From NCBI GenBank assembly GCA_005503085.1, contig SCOI01000008.1, positions 186,001-250,000 of the forward strand: a stretch of 64,000 nucleotides of DNA, written 5' to 3'. This DNA comes from Burkholderiales bacterium C2. Lineage in GTDB: Bacteria > Pseudomonadota > Gammaproteobacteria > Burkholderiales > Burkholderiaceae_C. Shown here piece by piece: positions 43,446 through 52,411 of this stretch. Under the pieces are notes generated by a model. That model was not told the origin of the DNA. It saw nothing but the letters and a program-made list of their open reading frames with translations, and searched no databases. Numbering within the stretch: position 1 is the first letter of the stretch; the number at the start of each line of letters is the position of its first letter. The translations under genes were made by a program, and so were the position numbers.

Positions 43446-44216
43446 ATGAGATACCCCGCGATCACACGACGGGCATGGCTGGCGGCGCTGGGCCTCGCGC
43501 CTTGGGCCGCCCTTGCACAGCCCGTGGTGCTGCGCACCACGGCGCAAAGCGGCGCACCGGTCAAGTATGCGCCCGGCGACAGCGCGCGGCCCGGCATCTG
43601 TGCCGAGCTGATGGCTGCGGTCGAGCGCCTTGATGCCGGGCTGCGCTTCGAGGGGCAGCGGCAGCTGACGCCGTTGCGGCGCATCGAGCGCATGCTGGCC
43701 CAGGGCGAGATCGATGTGTTCTTCTGCCTGCTCAACACCGTCGAGCGGGCCCGCCAATGGGACTATCTGCCGGTGCCGCTGTACCGGGTGCGGCATGTCG
43801 CGGTGCAGCGCCAGAACGACCCGACCACCTTGCGCGGCATCGCCGAACTCAGGGGCGCCGGCCTCGACAAGCCGGTGCTGGTGGCCCAGGGCTCGGTGCT
43901 GGCGCAGGCGCTGACGCAGGCCCGGGTGCCTTTCAGCGACGCGGCGCGCTCCGACCTGGATGCGCTGCGCATGCTGATGCTGGGCCGCTCCGACGTGGTC
44001 TACGGGCAAGACATGACCCTGCTGCCGCTGCTGAGCCTGCCCGAGTTCGCGGGGCGGCTGCGCATCGCACCGGTCGTGTTCCATGAAGATACCCAGTACG
44101 CAGTGGTGGCCAGAAAGCTGCCGCCGGCCCTGACGCGGCGTCTGCTGCAGGCCTTGCAAACGCTGGAGCGCGAGGGATTCCTGCGCGATCTGGCCGAACG
44201 TTATCGACAACCATGA
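43446..44216 (+). CDS. periplasmic solute-binding protein, family 3-like
   Basis: A 256-residue protein with a Tat/Sec-type signal (TRRAWLAALGLAPWAALA) and a PBPb-like two-lobe body, recognisable from RRIERMLAQGEIDVFFCLLN and DYLPVPLYRVRHVAVQRQ in the ligand-cleft region and the C-terminal LPPALTRRLLQALQTLEREG. No ABC partners are adjacent. Its stop overlaps the ATG of tag (ATGA), an odd functional pairing that may only reflect compact packing. It resembles the binding protein at 3985-4794. Ligand unknown. Confidence 0.78.
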   Translation: MRYPAITRRAWLAALGLAPWAALAQPVVLRTTAQSGAPVKYAPGDSARPGICAELMAAVERLDAGLRFEGQRQLTPLRRIERMLAQGEIDVFFCLLNTVERARQWDYLPVPLYRVRHVAVQRQNDPTTLRGIAELRGAGLDKPVLVAQGSVLAQALTQARVPFSDAARSDLDALRMLMLGRSDVVYGQDMTLLPLLSLPEFAGRLRIAPVVFHEDTQYAVVARKLPPALTRRLLQALQTLEREGFLRDLAERYRQP

Positions 44217-44821
44217 ATCCACAACTGCACATTCCCGCCGATGGCCGGCCGCGCTGCCGCTGGTGCGCCGCCGCCGCCGACTGGCCGCCCTATCTGCACT
44301 ATCACGACACCGAATGGGGTTTCCCGGTCGCCGATGACCGGCGCCTGTTTGAGAAGCTGTGCCTGGAAGGTTTCCAGTCGGGCCTGTCCTGGCGCACCAT
44401 CCTGGCCAAGCGCGAGGCCTTCCGTGCCGCGTTCGCCGGCTTCGATGTCGAGCGCGTGGCGGCTTTCGATGCTGCCGACGTCGAACGCCTGCTGCAGGAT
44501 GCCGGCATCGTCCGGCATCGCGGCAAGATCGAGGCGGTCATCAACAACGCGCAGCGCCTCATCGAGCTGGTCGCCGAGCAGGGCTCGCTGGCCGCCTATA
44601 TCTGGCGCTTCGAGCCGGAGGGCGGCCACGAGAACCTGACCGAGTCGCCGGCCTCCAAGGCCCTGTCCAAGGACCTGAAGAAGCGCGGCTGGAAGTTTGT
44701 CGGCCCGACCACCATGCATGCCTTCATGCAATCGATGGGCCTGATCAACGACCATGCGCCGCAGTGCGTGACGCATGCCGAGGTGGCGGCCGCGCGGCGG
44801 CGTTTCAAGCCGCCGCGCTGA
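44213..44821 (+). CDS. tag: DNA-3-methyladenine glycosylase I
   Basis: Excises 3-methyladenine from alkylated DNA, starting base-excision repair. The 202-residue sequence shows all Tag hallmarks: the Zn-ligand segment RCRWCAA, HYHDTEWGFPVADDRRLFE, LCLEGFQSGLSWRTILAKRE (substrate pocket with Glu/Trp), IVRHRGKIEAVINNAQ and the C-terminal zinc motif DHAPQCVTH. Start ATG overlaps the preceding gene by four bases. It is constitutive-type Tag rather than inducible AlkA. The convergent FAS1 gene ends 12 bp downstream. Confidence 0.96.
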   Translation: MNPQLHIPADGRPRCRWCAAAADWPPYLHYHDTEWGFPVADDRRLFEKLCLEGFQSGLSWRTILAKREAFRAAFAGFDVERVAAFDAADVERLLQDAGIVRHRGKIEAVINNAQRLIELVAEQGSLAAYIWRFEPEGGHENLTESPASKALSKDLKKRGWKFVGPTTMHAFMQSMGLINDHAPQCVTHAEVAAARRRFKPPR

Positions 44822-44833
44822 GTCCGGCCGGGC

Positions 44834-45286
44834 TTACTTGGGCATCACGACGCTGTCGATCACATGGATCACGCCGTTGTCGGCGGCGATGTCGGTGGCC
44901 GTCACCTTGGCGCCATCGACCGTGACCCCGCCCATCGTCGCGATGGTCAGCTCGCTGCCTTGCACCGTCTTGACCTTGCCGGCCTTGACGTCCTTGGCCA
45001 TCACCTTGCCGGGCACGACGTGGTAGGTCAGCACGGCGGTCAGCTTGGCCTTGTCCTTCAGCAGGGCGTCGAGGTCGGCCTTGGGCACCTTGGCAAAGGC
45101 CGCGTCGGTCGGCGCGAACACGGTGAACGGGCCGGGGCCCTTGAGGGTGTCGACCAGACCGGCGGCCTGCAGCGCGGTGGCCAGGGTCTTGAAGCTGCCC
45201 GCCGCCACGGCGGTGTCGACGATGTCCTTGGCCTGCGCCGACAGCGCGAGCAGGGACAGGGCACTGATTGCAAAGAGCTTTTTCAT
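44834..45286 (-). CDS. secreted single-domain fasciclin (FAS1) protein
   Basis: A 150-residue exported protein: signal peptide [19 protein letters not shown] and one FAS1 domain with the H1 box [15 protein letters not shown], the [10 protein letters not shown] motif and the H2 box [16 protein letters not shown]1 proteins mediate adhesion or matrix interactions. It is the last of three same-strand FAS1 genes (spacings 46 and 52 bp), probably one operon. Confidence 0.94.
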   Translation of the reverse strand: MKKLFAISALSLLALSAQAKDIVDTAVAAGSFKTLATALQAAGLVDTLKGPGPFTVFAPTDAAFAKVPKADLDALLKDKAKLTAVLTYHVVPGKVMAKDVKAGKVKTVQGSELTIATMGGVTVDGAKVTATDIAADNGVIHVIDSVVMPK

Positions 45287-45332
45287 CGGGTACTGCTTTC
45301 TTTGGGGTTGAGGAAAAGGGGGCGGGCGACGC

Positions 45333-46259
45333 TCACAGCGTCGGCAGGATGACCTTGTCGATCACATGGATCACGCCATTGCTGGCCAGCACATCGGTGG
45401 CGGTGATCCTGGCCTTGCGGCCGTTGCGGTCGCTGATGTCGAGATTGGCGTCGACCGTGAAGGTATTGCCCTGCACCGTGGTGATGGCCGGGCCGACCGG
45501 CACATCGGCCTTCAGCACCCGGGCGGGCAGCACGTGGTAGGTCAGCACCTTGCTCAGCAGGGCCTTGTCGGCGAGCAAGGCATCCTTGCTGATGCCCAGC
45601 TCGGTCAGCAGCGCGGCGAAGGCCGCGTTGGTCGGCGCGAACACGGTGAAGGGGCCGGTGCCGCTCAGCGTGCCCGCCAGATCGGCGGCGACCACGGCCT
45701 CGACCAGGATGCTGAAATCGGGCAGCGCGCTGGCGGTCTGGACGATGGTCTTGTCGGCCGGCAGCAGCACACGGTCCAGCACATGGACAACGCCGTTGCT
45801 GGCCTGGATGTCGGTGGCGGTGATGGTCGAGACGCGGTTGCGTCCGTCGGTCACCCGGGCGGTGCCGCCGCTGAGCTCGATCTTGAAGATCCCGCCCTGC
45901 AGCGTGGTGATGGGCTTGCCGGCCGGGATGGCCGCGCGCTCCACCTTGGCGGGCAGCACATGGTAGGTCAGCACCGCGGTCAACAAGGCCTTGTCGGCCA
46001 GCAGCTGGGCCTTGCTGATGCCCAGCTCGGTCAGCAGCGCGGAGAAGGCGTCATTGGTCGGCGCGAACACGGTGAGCGTGCCCGGTGCGGACAGCGTGCC
46101 GCCCAGATCCGCCGCGACCACCGCCTCGCTGAGGATGCTGAAGCGGGCGTCGCTGCGGGCGATGTCGACGACCGTGGGCGGGTGATCATCACCGCCGCCG
46201 CAGGCGGCGAGCAGGCCGACCGAGGCCAGCAGGGTGAGGCGTTTGAACCAGGCAAACAT
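45333..46259 (-). CDS. FAS1 lipoprotein with two fasciclin domains
   Basis: A 308-residue lipoprotein. The signal ends at a lipobox LLAAC (Cys20) followed by GGGDD, so outer-membrane retention is likely. Two complete FAS1 domains follow (about 33-170 and 172-308), each with [15 protein letters not shown] or [15 protein letters not shown], an LTYHVLPA box and NGVxHVxD near its end. The two are similar enough to reflect internal duplication. Middle gene of the FAS1 cluster. Confidence 0.93.
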   Translation of the reverse strand: MFAWFKRLTLLASVGLLAACGGGDDHPPTVVDIARSDARFSILSEAVVAADLGGTLSAPGTLTVFAPTNDAFSALLTELGISKAQLLADKALLTAVLTYHVLPAKVERAAIPAGKPITTLQGGIFKIELSGGTARVTDGRNRVSTITATDIQASNGVVHVLDRVLLPADKTIVQTASALPDFSILVEAVVAADLAGTLSGTGPFTVFAPTNAAFAALLTELGISKDALLADKALLSKVLTYHVLPARVLKADVPVGPAITTVQGNTFTVDANLDISDRNGRKARITATDVLASNGVIHVIDKVILPTL

Positions 46260-46311
46260 GGCGGTATCTCCTTGCTTGTTGATAAGGATTGAGGTTGGGG
46301 TGTCTGCGGCT

Positions 46312-47223
46312 TCAGAAGCCGTCGGGCAGCAAGGGCGCGGCCAGGCGGTGCAGCACGCCGTTGACGGCTTGCCAGTCGCTGCCAGGCTGCAGCGGCTGAG
46401 CGGTATCGCCGCAGCACAGCAGGCCTAGCGCGCCGAACTGGATCGCCGAGCCCTCGATGCTGTTCATGCGAGCGCCCCAGGGCAGCTCGTGGCTGAGCCA
46501 GCGTCCGCCAAGCAGATGGTGGCGCACGAGTTGGCCGAGCCGCTCGCGATCATTCATCAGCTCGCGCCGGCGCAGACCCAGGCGTGCCGCCAATTGCTTG
46601 AAGCCACTGTCGTCGGGCGCCAGCAGCGTGAAGGGACCGCTGGAGCGCAGCACCACGTCGAGACCGCAGCGATGCACGGCCTCGGCGAATTCGCTCAGGG
46701 ACGGCGTCTGCTGCACCTGGGCCAGCAGGCCTTGTTGCGGCGCCTGCAGCACACGGTCGATGACATGCAGCCGCAACTCGCCCCAAGTCAGCTCACCGCT
46801 CAGCAAACGGGCCAGACGGCCCTGGGCATCGAGCAGGCAAGGGCCGTGGGCATCGGCTTGCAGTCGCAGGGTGCCGCGACCCATGCTGGGCAGCGGAAGG
46901 GGCTGCGGCAGGGGCTCGGGGCTTAGCGGCACAGGCAGCAGATGCTCCAGCAGCAGCGCGCGCAAGCGCTGGGGTTCGGCCAGCAGCGCGTCCATGCCCA
47001 GGCCCTGTTCGCTCAGATGCTGCCGCAGCGCGGCGTCGCTGGGCGCCAGCAGGGTCAGGCTTCGGCCGTGGCTGAGCAGGCTCTGCAGTCCGGCGCGTGG
47101 CATGGCTGGTACCAGCCAGGCCGGCGCCGTCGGCAGCTCGGTGCGCGGCTGCGCAACGGCGCTGGCGCCGGGCAGCAAGCCGGCGCGGTGAGCGGTGGTC
47201 ATCGGGCAAAGCCATCTGAGCAT
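46312..47223 (-). CDS. divergent two-domain fasciclin-like protein
   Basis: A 303-residue protein with two degenerate FAS1 repeats: LTLLAPSDAALRQHL with LHVIDRVL, and FTLLAPDDSGFKQLA with VNGVLHRL. The N-terminus lacks a convincing signal peptide and the H1/H2 boxes are eroded, so adhesion function is doubtful. The ATG at 47223 is preceded by GAGGA; MTTAHRAG seven codons in is an alternative. First gene of the cluster, transcribed from the promoter region shared with the tetR-type gene. Confidence 0.75.
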   Translation of the reverse strand: MLRWLCPMTTAHRAGLLPGASAVAQPRTELPTAPAWLVPAMPRAGLQSLLSHGRSLTLLAPSDAALRQHLSEQGLGMDALLAEPQRLRALLLEHLLPVPLSPEPLPQPLPLPSMGRGTLRLQADAHGPCLLDAQGRLARLLSGELTWGELRLHVIDRVLQAPQQGLLAQVQQTPSLSEFAEAVHRCGLDVVLRSSGPFTLLAPDDSGFKQLAARLGLRRRELMNDRERLGQLVRHHLLGGRWLSHELPWGARMNSIEGSAIQFGALGLLCCGDTAQPLQPGSDWQAVNGVLHRLAAPLLPDGF

Positions 47224-47264
47224 CTGGTCCTCGCTTTCTGGGTGTCGGCGCTGGGAGATGCGAA

Positions 47265-47319
47265 ATTTGAACTGTTAAGTTCATTTTGTCAACTGATTGG
47301 TTTTGTAAAAATACTTAAC
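47265..47319 (-). promoter_or_regulatory. FAS1 operon promoter with TetR-like operator
   Basis: On the minus strand TTGACA (47292-47287) and TCAAAT (47270-47265) form a -35/-10 pair with a 16-bp spacer, about 42 bp before the first FAS1 start. ACTTAAC lies inside the spacer (47280-47274 on this strand) and its inverted partner is at 47313-47319 (GTTAAGT...ACTTAAC, 32 bp apart). Spacer location is typical of repressor sites; binding by the divergent TetR-type product is inference. The region is unusually AT-rich for this genome. Confidence 0.55.
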
Positions 47320-47375
47320 GGTATCAATTCGACCTGCGTGTTCTGAATTGTTACGATGGGCCCTAGAATCGGGCC

Positions 47376-47981
47376 ATGGCAAAAGTTTCATTCCGCGAAC
47401 AGGTCCTGCAGGCCCGTGAGGACGCCATCGTCGATGCGGTCAACCGCCTGCTGGCCGAGAAGGGCTTCGACCTGATGACGGTGGATGAGGTGGTGGCCGA
47501 TGTGGGCATCGCCAAGGCCAGCCTCTACAAGCACTTCAGCTCCAAGGAGGAGCTGGCGGCCGCCGCGATGGTGCGGGTGCTGGAGCGGGCGCTGGCCGAG
47601 CTGGCGCGGCTGCGCGAGCAGCCGGGCTCGGCGCTGGACAGGCTCAAGGCCGTGGCGCGCTGGACCATGCAGGTGCAGCTGGCCGGCGAAATGCCCTCGC
47701 TGCCGGCGCAGAACTCCAGCCTGCGCGCGGCGCTGACGGGGCACAAGCTCTATATGGACCGGCTGCTGACCCTGAGCGACGAGCTCGGCGAGTGGATCGC
47801 TGCGGCCCAGGCCGATGGCAGCCTGCGCCCCGATCTGCCGCCCGAGATCGTGCTCTACACCTTGTTCGCCCGCGCCTGCGATCCGGTACTCGCCCTGCTG
47901 AAGGCCGGCGGCCAGCACAGCGATGCGCAAATCATCGAGATGCTGCTGACCACCTGCTTCGGCGGGCTGGCGGGCTCCTAA
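47376..47981 (+). CDS. TetR/AcrR family transcriptional regulator
   Basis: A 201-residue regulator. The N-terminal TetR helix-turn-helix covers residues 10-60 (REDAIVDAVNRLLAEKGFDL, then MTVDEVVADVGIAKASLYKH, then FSSKEELAAAAM). The remainder is the helical ligand-binding/dimer domain, with LFARACDPVLALLK near the end. It is divergent from the FAS1 operon and likely controls it. TAGAAT (47364-47369) lies six bases before the ATG, consistent with a leaderless transcript. The effector is unknown. Confidence 0.92.
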   Translation: MAKVSFREQVLQAREDAIVDAVNRLLAEKGFDLMTVDEVVADVGIAKASLYKHFSSKEELAAAAMVRVLERALAELARLREQPGSALDRLKAVARWTMQVQLAGEMPSLPAQNSSLRAALTGHKLYMDRLLTLSDELGEWIAAAQADGSLRPDLPPEIVLYTLFARACDPVLALLKAGGQHSDAQIIEMLLTTCFGGLAGS

Positions 47982-48014
47982 AATCGGGGCTCACTCTCAG
48001 CCCCGCGCCCGATC

Positions 48015-48710
48015 ATGAGCACCTCAAGCCGCCCCTCGCCGCTGATCTCCCCCAGCATCCTCTCCGCCGACTTTGCCCGCCTGGGCGAGGAGGTCCGCAA
48101 CGTGCTGGCCGCCGGCGCCGACTGGATCCATTTCGATGTGATGGACAACCATTACGTGCCCAATCTGACCTTCGGGCCCATGGTCTGCGAGGCACTGAAG
48201 AAGCACGCCGTCAAGCCCGACGGCACGCCGGCCCCCATCGATGTGCATCTGATGGTGCAGCCGGTCGACAGCCTGGCCCAGGCCTTTGTGCGCGCCGGTG
48301 CCGATCTGGTGAGCTTCCACCCCGAGGCCAGCGCCCATGTGGATCGCACCTTGCAGCTGATCAAGGCCGAGGGCGCTCAGGCCGGCCTGGTGTTCAACCC
48401 GGGCACGCCGCTGGACGTGCTGGAGTGGGTGATCGACAAGGTCGACCTGGTGCTGATCATGAGCGTCAACCCGGGCTTCGGCGGTCAGAGCTTCATCCCC
48501 AGCGCGCTGAAGAAGCTGGAGGCGGCGCGCCGAATCATCGAGCAGAGCGGCCGCGACATCCGGCTGGAGATCGACGGCGGCGTCAAGGTCGACAACATCC
48601 GCCAGATCGCCGATGCCGGCGCCGACACCTTTGTGGCCGGCTCGGCCATCTTCGGCAAGCCGGATTACAAGGCGGTCATCGACGCGATGCGCGCGGAGCT
48701 GGCGCGCTGA
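48015..48710 (+). CDS. rpe: ribulose-phosphate 3-epimerase
   Basis: Interconverts ribulose-5-phosphate and xylulose-5-phosphate in the pentose phosphate (and Calvin) pathways. The 231-residue TIM barrel shows [36 protein letters not shown] (catalytic Asp and metal-binding His), [26 protein letters not shown] and [11 protein letters not shown] (second catalytic Asp). TAAAAT at 47979-47984 could be its -10 element. In betaproteobacteria rpe is normally followed directly by gph; here about 8.4 kb separate them. Confidence 0.96.
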   Translation: MSTSSRPSPLISPSILSADFARLGEEVRNVLAAGADWIHFDVMDNHYVPNLTFGPMVCEALKKHAVKPDGTPAPIDVHLMVQPVDSLAQAFVRAGADLVSFHPEASAHVDRTLQLIKAEGAQAGLVFNPGTPLDVLEWVIDKVDLVLIMSVNPGFGGQSFIPSALKKLEAARRIIEQSGRDIRLEIDGGVKVDNIRQIADAGADTFVAGSAIFGKPDYKAVIDAMRAELAR

Positions 48711-48723
48711 GCGACGCCGCGCG

Positions 48724-51700
48724 ATGCGCTTCGTCCTCGGCGACTGGGCGATCGATCCGGCCAGCAATGGCCTGAGCCGGGGCGAAGAGCGCCGCCAGAT
48801 CGAGCCGCGGGCGATGCAGGTGCTGGTGGCGCTGTGCGAGCAGCCCGGCCGCGTGTTCAGCGCCGAGCAGTTGCTGCAGCAATGCTGGCCCGAGCAGCCG
48901 TTGGGCGACAACCCGGTGCACAAGACCGTGGCCCAGCTGCGCCGCGCGCTGGACGACAGCGCCACCGAGCCGCGCTATATCGAGACCCTGCGCAAGCGCG
49001 GCTATCGCGTGCTGGCCCCGGTCGTGTCCAGCGATGGCCCCGCGCCCCAGGCCCGCGAGGGCGGCTGGCGCGGCGGCTCGCCGTTTCGCGGCCTGCTGGC
49101 TTTTGATGCGGCCCATGCCGAGGTCTTCTTCGGGCGCGAGCGCGTGCTGCAGGAACTGTTGCTCAGCGTGCGCGCCCGCTGGCACGAGAGGCGTGCCTTC
49201 ACGCTGCTGCTCGGGCCCAGCGGCTCGGGCAAGACCTCGCTGGTGCAGGCCGGCCTGTTCCCGGCGCTGCAAGGCCTGGCCAGCACGGGCCTGGACCTCG
49301 GCGATATCGGCCTGCATGCGCCACTGGCCGCGCTGGCGGCCGCGCTGCTGGACTGGGAGCTCGACGGGCGCAGCCTGTTTCCCGGCGCCAGTGCCGACAG
49401 CCTGGCCCGGAGCCTGGCGCACACGCCGCAGGCCGTGCTGGCCGAGATCGCGGCGGCGCGCGGCGGGCGCGACGCGGCGCTGCTGCTTTTCGTCGACCGG
49501 CTGGAGGCGCTGTTCGTCGCGCCGCATCTCGATGCCGCCTGTGTTGGCGACCTGCTGGCCGCGCTGCAGGCCCTGGCCGACAGCGGCGATGTCATCGTGA
49601 TCGCGGCCTGCCGCAACGATTTCTATCCGCGCCTGTCCGAGCACAGCCTGCTGATGCGCGACAAGCAGCTGGGCGCGCACTTCGACCTGGGCCCGCCCAG
49701 CCGTGCCGAGATTGCCCAGATGATCCGCCTGCCGGCACGCGCCGCCGGGCTGAGCTTCGGCATCGATCCGAGCACCCGGGCGCGGCTCGACGATCAGCTC
49801 TGCGACGACGCCGCCCACAGCCCGGATGCGCTGCCGCTGCTGCAGTACACGCTGGAGGAGCTGTACCGGCTGCGCAGCCCGCATGGCGAGCTGAGCTTCG
49901 CCGCCTACCGCGAACTCGGCGGGCTGGAGGGTGCGATCGGCCTGCGCGCCGAAGCCGTGATCAAGAGTCTGCTGCCCATCCAGCAACAGGCCCTGCCGCA
50001 GGTGCTGGCGCTGCAGATCAGCCTGTCGGCTGAGGAGGCGCGCGCCACCAGCCGGCGCGCGCTGTGGGACGAGCTCGGTGGTGCGGCCGAGCGCGAGCTG
50101 GTCCAGGCCCTGGTCGATGCGCGGCTGCTGGTCAGCGATCTGATCGAGCAGCGGGCCGGTTTTCGCGTTGCCCATGAGGCGATTCTGCGGCGCTGGCCGC
50201 GGGTCACCGAATGGATTGCCGAGCACCAACAGGCCCTGCAGCTGCGCAGCCGGCTGCGCCAGCAGGTGGCGCGCTGGCAGGCCGAGGGGCGGGCCGCCGA
50301 GTACCTGCTGCCCAAGGGCAAGCAGCTGGCCGACGCGCTGGCGCTGCTGGGGCATAGCGAGTTCGCGATCAGCGCTGACGAGCGCGACTATGTGCAGGCC
50401 TCGCGCCGCCGCGCCGCGCGCGGCGGGCATCTGCGCCTGGCGGCCGTGCTGGGCCTGGCCCTGCTGACCCTGCTCAGCGGCACGCTGGCCTGGCGGGCCG
50501 ACCGCGCCGAGCAGCTGGCGCGCCAGCGCAGCGAGCAGGCCGATGACTTGTTGGGCTATATGCTGGGCGAGTTCGCCGACAAGCTGCGCCCGGTGGGCCG
50601 GCTTGAGCTGCTCGACAGCGTCGGTGCGCAGGCCCTGAAGCATCTGGCCGAAGGCGACCGCCCGACCGAGCCCCAGGCCCTGCTGCAGCGCGCCAAGGCG
50701 CTGACCGTGATCGGCGAGGTGCGGGTCTCCAAGCGCGAGCTGGAGGCGGCGATAGCTCCGCTGCAGCAGGCGCGCCGCCTGCTCGATGCGGGCACACCTG
50801 CGGCCGAGCTGCTGCCGCAGTGGCGCAAGGCCCAGGGCGCGGCCGATTTCTGGTTGGGCCATGCCTTCTATGTGCAGCGCCAGTTCGACGCCGCGCGCGC
50901 CGCCTGGCAGGCCTACCGCGAGCACAGCGCCCAATGGCTGGCCGAGGCGCCCGGCCAGGCCGAGCCGCTGATCGAGCTGTCCTATGCCGAGAACAGCCTG
51001 GGCACGGTGATGCTGGACAGTGGCGATCTGCCCGGCGCGGCGCGGCAGTTCCGCGCCTCGATCGAGCTCAAGCAGCAGGCGATGCGGCTGCGCCCCGATG
51101 ACCTCAGCCTGAAGGCCTGGTGGGCCAACAGCCTGACCTGGCTGGGCACGACCCTGCTGTGGCAGGGCGAGTTCGAGGCCGCGCGGCGCCTGTTCGAGCA
51201 GGGGCTGCAAGGCATCGCACAGGCGCGCGCCCAGGCCCCGTCGGATCTGGAGTGGCTGGACAGCGAAGCGGTGGCCCAGACCTGGATCGGTCAGGCCTGG
51301 CAGAAGCTGGGGCAGCGGGATCAGGCGCTGGCGGCCTTCGGCCGGGCCAAGGTCTTGTTTGGCCGCTTGCTGGCGCAGGAGAGCGACAACCGCAAATGGC
51401 GGCTGGGCCTGGCCCGGGTCGAGGTGCTGGAGATCGAGACGCAGGCACCTGGGCGCAGCGCGGCGCGGCTGCGCGAACTGCTGGCGCAGCTGCAGCGTTT
51501 CAACAGCGGCGCCAGCGCGGCGGCGACGCTGCGCCGCCTGCCCCAGCGCGCGCAGACCACGCTGGCGCTGGGCCGCGAGCTGCGCGCCCAGGGCGACGAC
51601 GCCGAGGCCCTTGAGCTGCTGACGGGCCTGCTGCCCAGCCTGAGCGATGCACTGCAGACCCAGCCCGACGATCTGCGCCTGCATGCCGAGCGCGCCAAGG

Positions 51701-51924
51701 TCCGGCTGGCCGTCGCGGATCTGCACGCGCAAGCGCGCGCCGAGACGGCGGCACGCGCGCAATGTGAATCCGTGCTGGCCGAGCTGGACCGCCTGCGGCC
51801 CTTGCTGCGGGTTCATTTCGATATTACCGAGACCTGGGTCCAGGCATATTCATGCCTGGAGCGGAAAAGCCAGGTCGGCGCCGAGCAGCAATGGTTGACC
51901 GAACGTCGCGGTCCCCGCTCCTGA
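48724..51924 (+). CDS. winged-helix - STAND NTPase - transmembrane - helical-repeat regulatory protein
   Basis: A 1066-residue signalling protein. Residues 1-95 are a PhoB/OmpR/CadC-type winged helix (FVLGDWAIDPASNGLSR, IEPRAMQVLVALCEQPGRVF, VAQLRRALDDSATEPRYIET). Residues about 110-560 are an nSTAND1-like NTPase with Walker A GPSGSGKTS (164-172), a Walker B-like LLLFVDRLEALF near 252-263 and ALPLLQYTLEELYRL. A transmembrane helix lies at about 571-590 (LAAVLGLALLTLLSGTLAW), then about 470 residues of TPR-like helical repeats, predicted to be periplasmic. This is CadC/ToxR topology with an NTPase inserted. The start at 48724 agrees with the domain start. Ligand and targets are unknown. Confidence 0.88.
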   Translation: MRFVLGDWAIDPASNGLSRGEERRQIEPRAMQVLVALCEQPGRVFSAEQLLQQCWPEQPLGDNPVHKTVAQLRRALDDSATEPRYIETLRKRGYRVLAPVVSSDGPAPQAREGGWRGGSPFRGLLAFDAAHAEVFFGRERVLQELLLSVRARWHERRAFTLLLGPSGSGKTSLVQAGLFPALQGLASTGLDLGDIGLHAPLAALAAALLDWELDGRSLFPGASADSLARSLAHTPQAVLAEIAAARGGRDAALLLFVDRLEALFVAPHLDAACVGDLLAALQALADSGDVIVIAACRNDFYPRLSEHSLLMRDKQLGAHFDLGPPSRAEIAQMIRLPARAAGLSFGIDPSTRARLDDQLCDDAAHSPDALPLLQYTLEELYRLRSPHGELSFAAYRELGGLEGAIGLRAEAVIKSLLPIQQQALPQVLALQISLSAEEARATSRRALWDELGGAAERELVQALVDARLLVSDLIEQRAGFRVAHEAILRRWPRVTEWIAEHQQALQLRSRLRQQVARWQAEGRAAEYLLPKGKQLADALALLGHSEFAISADERDYVQASRRRAARGGHLRLAAVLGLALLTLLSGTLAWRADRAEQLARQRSEQADDLLGYMLGEFADKLRPVGRLELLDSVGAQALKHLAEGDRPTEPQALLQRAKALTVIGEVRVSKRELEAAIAPLQQARRLLDAGTPAAELLPQWRKAQGAADFWLGHAFYVQRQFDAARAAWQAYREHSAQWLAEAPGQAEPLIELSYAENSLGTVMLDSGDLPGAARQFRASIELKQQAMRLRPDDLSLKAWWANSLTWLGTTLLWQGEFEAARRLFEQGLQGIAQARAQAPSDLEWLDSEAVAQTWIGQAWQKLGQRDQALAAFGRAKVLFGRLLAQESDNRKWRLGLARVEVLEIETQAPGRSAARLRELLAQLQRFNSGASAAATLRRLPQRAQTTLALGRELRAQGDDAEALELLTGLLPSLSDALQTQPDDLRLHAERAKVRLAVADLHAQARAETAARAQCESVLAELDRLRPLLRVHFDITETWVQAYSCLERKSQVGAEQQWLTERRGPRS

Positions 51925-51956
51925 TTCATTTGAAAACCAGTTGAAAAGGGATAGCC

Positions 51957-52337
51957 ATGTCGACCAATACCTACTATGTCAAGGCCTCGATAGACGCCAG
52001 CGGCAACTATGCCGACTGCAGTTATTTCACCGACCCGGCCTGTACCCAGGTGGCCGGGCAGCCTTTGCGCATTCCACAAAGCGCCGGGGTTTGTAACTTC
52101 GTGCAGGCGGCCGCCTCGCCGCTGGTGCTGGTCGGCTCGGTCTTCAAGACCCTGGGCCATGCGCCGACGCTGAACAGCCACAACTTCACGCCGGCCAATG
52201 ACGAACACATCGTCGCGGTAGGCATGCCCACCAGCGAGATCGTCACCAAGGGCGTGGTGCTGATGTTCTCCAGCCCCGGGGAGGTCACCTGCCTGTATCC
52301 CAGCACCGACCCCGAGGTCAAGAACGACGAACAATGA
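51957..52337 (+). CDS. unknown 126-aa protein paired with the STAND regulator
   Basis: A 126-residue protein starting at ATG 51957, 32 bp after the STAND gene and probably co-transcribed with it. I do not recognise the family. There is no signal peptide or membrane helix. It is beta-prone with four Cys residues (DCSYFTDPACTQ, GVCNFVQ, EVTCLYPS) and a conserved-looking core GSVFKTLGHAP, AVGMPTSEIVTKGVVLMFSS. The acidic end DPEVKNDEQ is distinctive. Its constant neighbour suggests a signal, effector or partner of the STAND protein, but that is inference. Confidence 0.7.
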   Translation: MSTNTYYVKASIDASGNYADCSYFTDPACTQVAGQPLRIPQSAGVCNFVQAAASPLVLVGSVFKTLGHAPTLNSHNFTPANDEHIVAVGMPTSEIVTKGVVLMFSSPGEVTCLYPSTDPEVKNDEQ

Positions 52338-52353
52338 GCCGGTACCGTCCATC

Positions 52354-52382
52354 TGAGACCGAGATGAGACCAAGCTGAGACT
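52354..52382 (+). promoter_or_regulatory. three 7-bp direct repeats at 11-bp spacing (Pho-box-like geometry)
   Basis: TGAGACC (52354-52360), TGAGACC (52365-52371) and TGAGACT (52376-52382) are separated by exactly four bases, so they recur every 11 bp. Seven-plus-four repeats are the classical binding pattern of PhoB/OmpR-type and SARP-type winged helices that bind head to tail. The third copy lies where a -35 box would be for the -10-like GACAAT at 52404-52409, as for a class II activator. The winged-helix protein encoded just upstream is the obvious candidate ligand. Confidence 0.6.
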
Positions 52383-52411
52383 GCCGCCAGCGCCGGGCAG
52401 GTCGACAATTC

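Noticed and set aside
48676-51816. Open frame of about 1046 codons opposite the STAND gene
   Set aside because: Same GC artefact; the forward frame has clear Walker motifs, a winged helix and a membrane span.
48724-51924. Naming the STAND protein an anti-phage defence system
   Set aside because: nSTAND domains occur in defence, but the winged helix and membrane topology point to gene regulation; nothing in the sequence shows defence activity.
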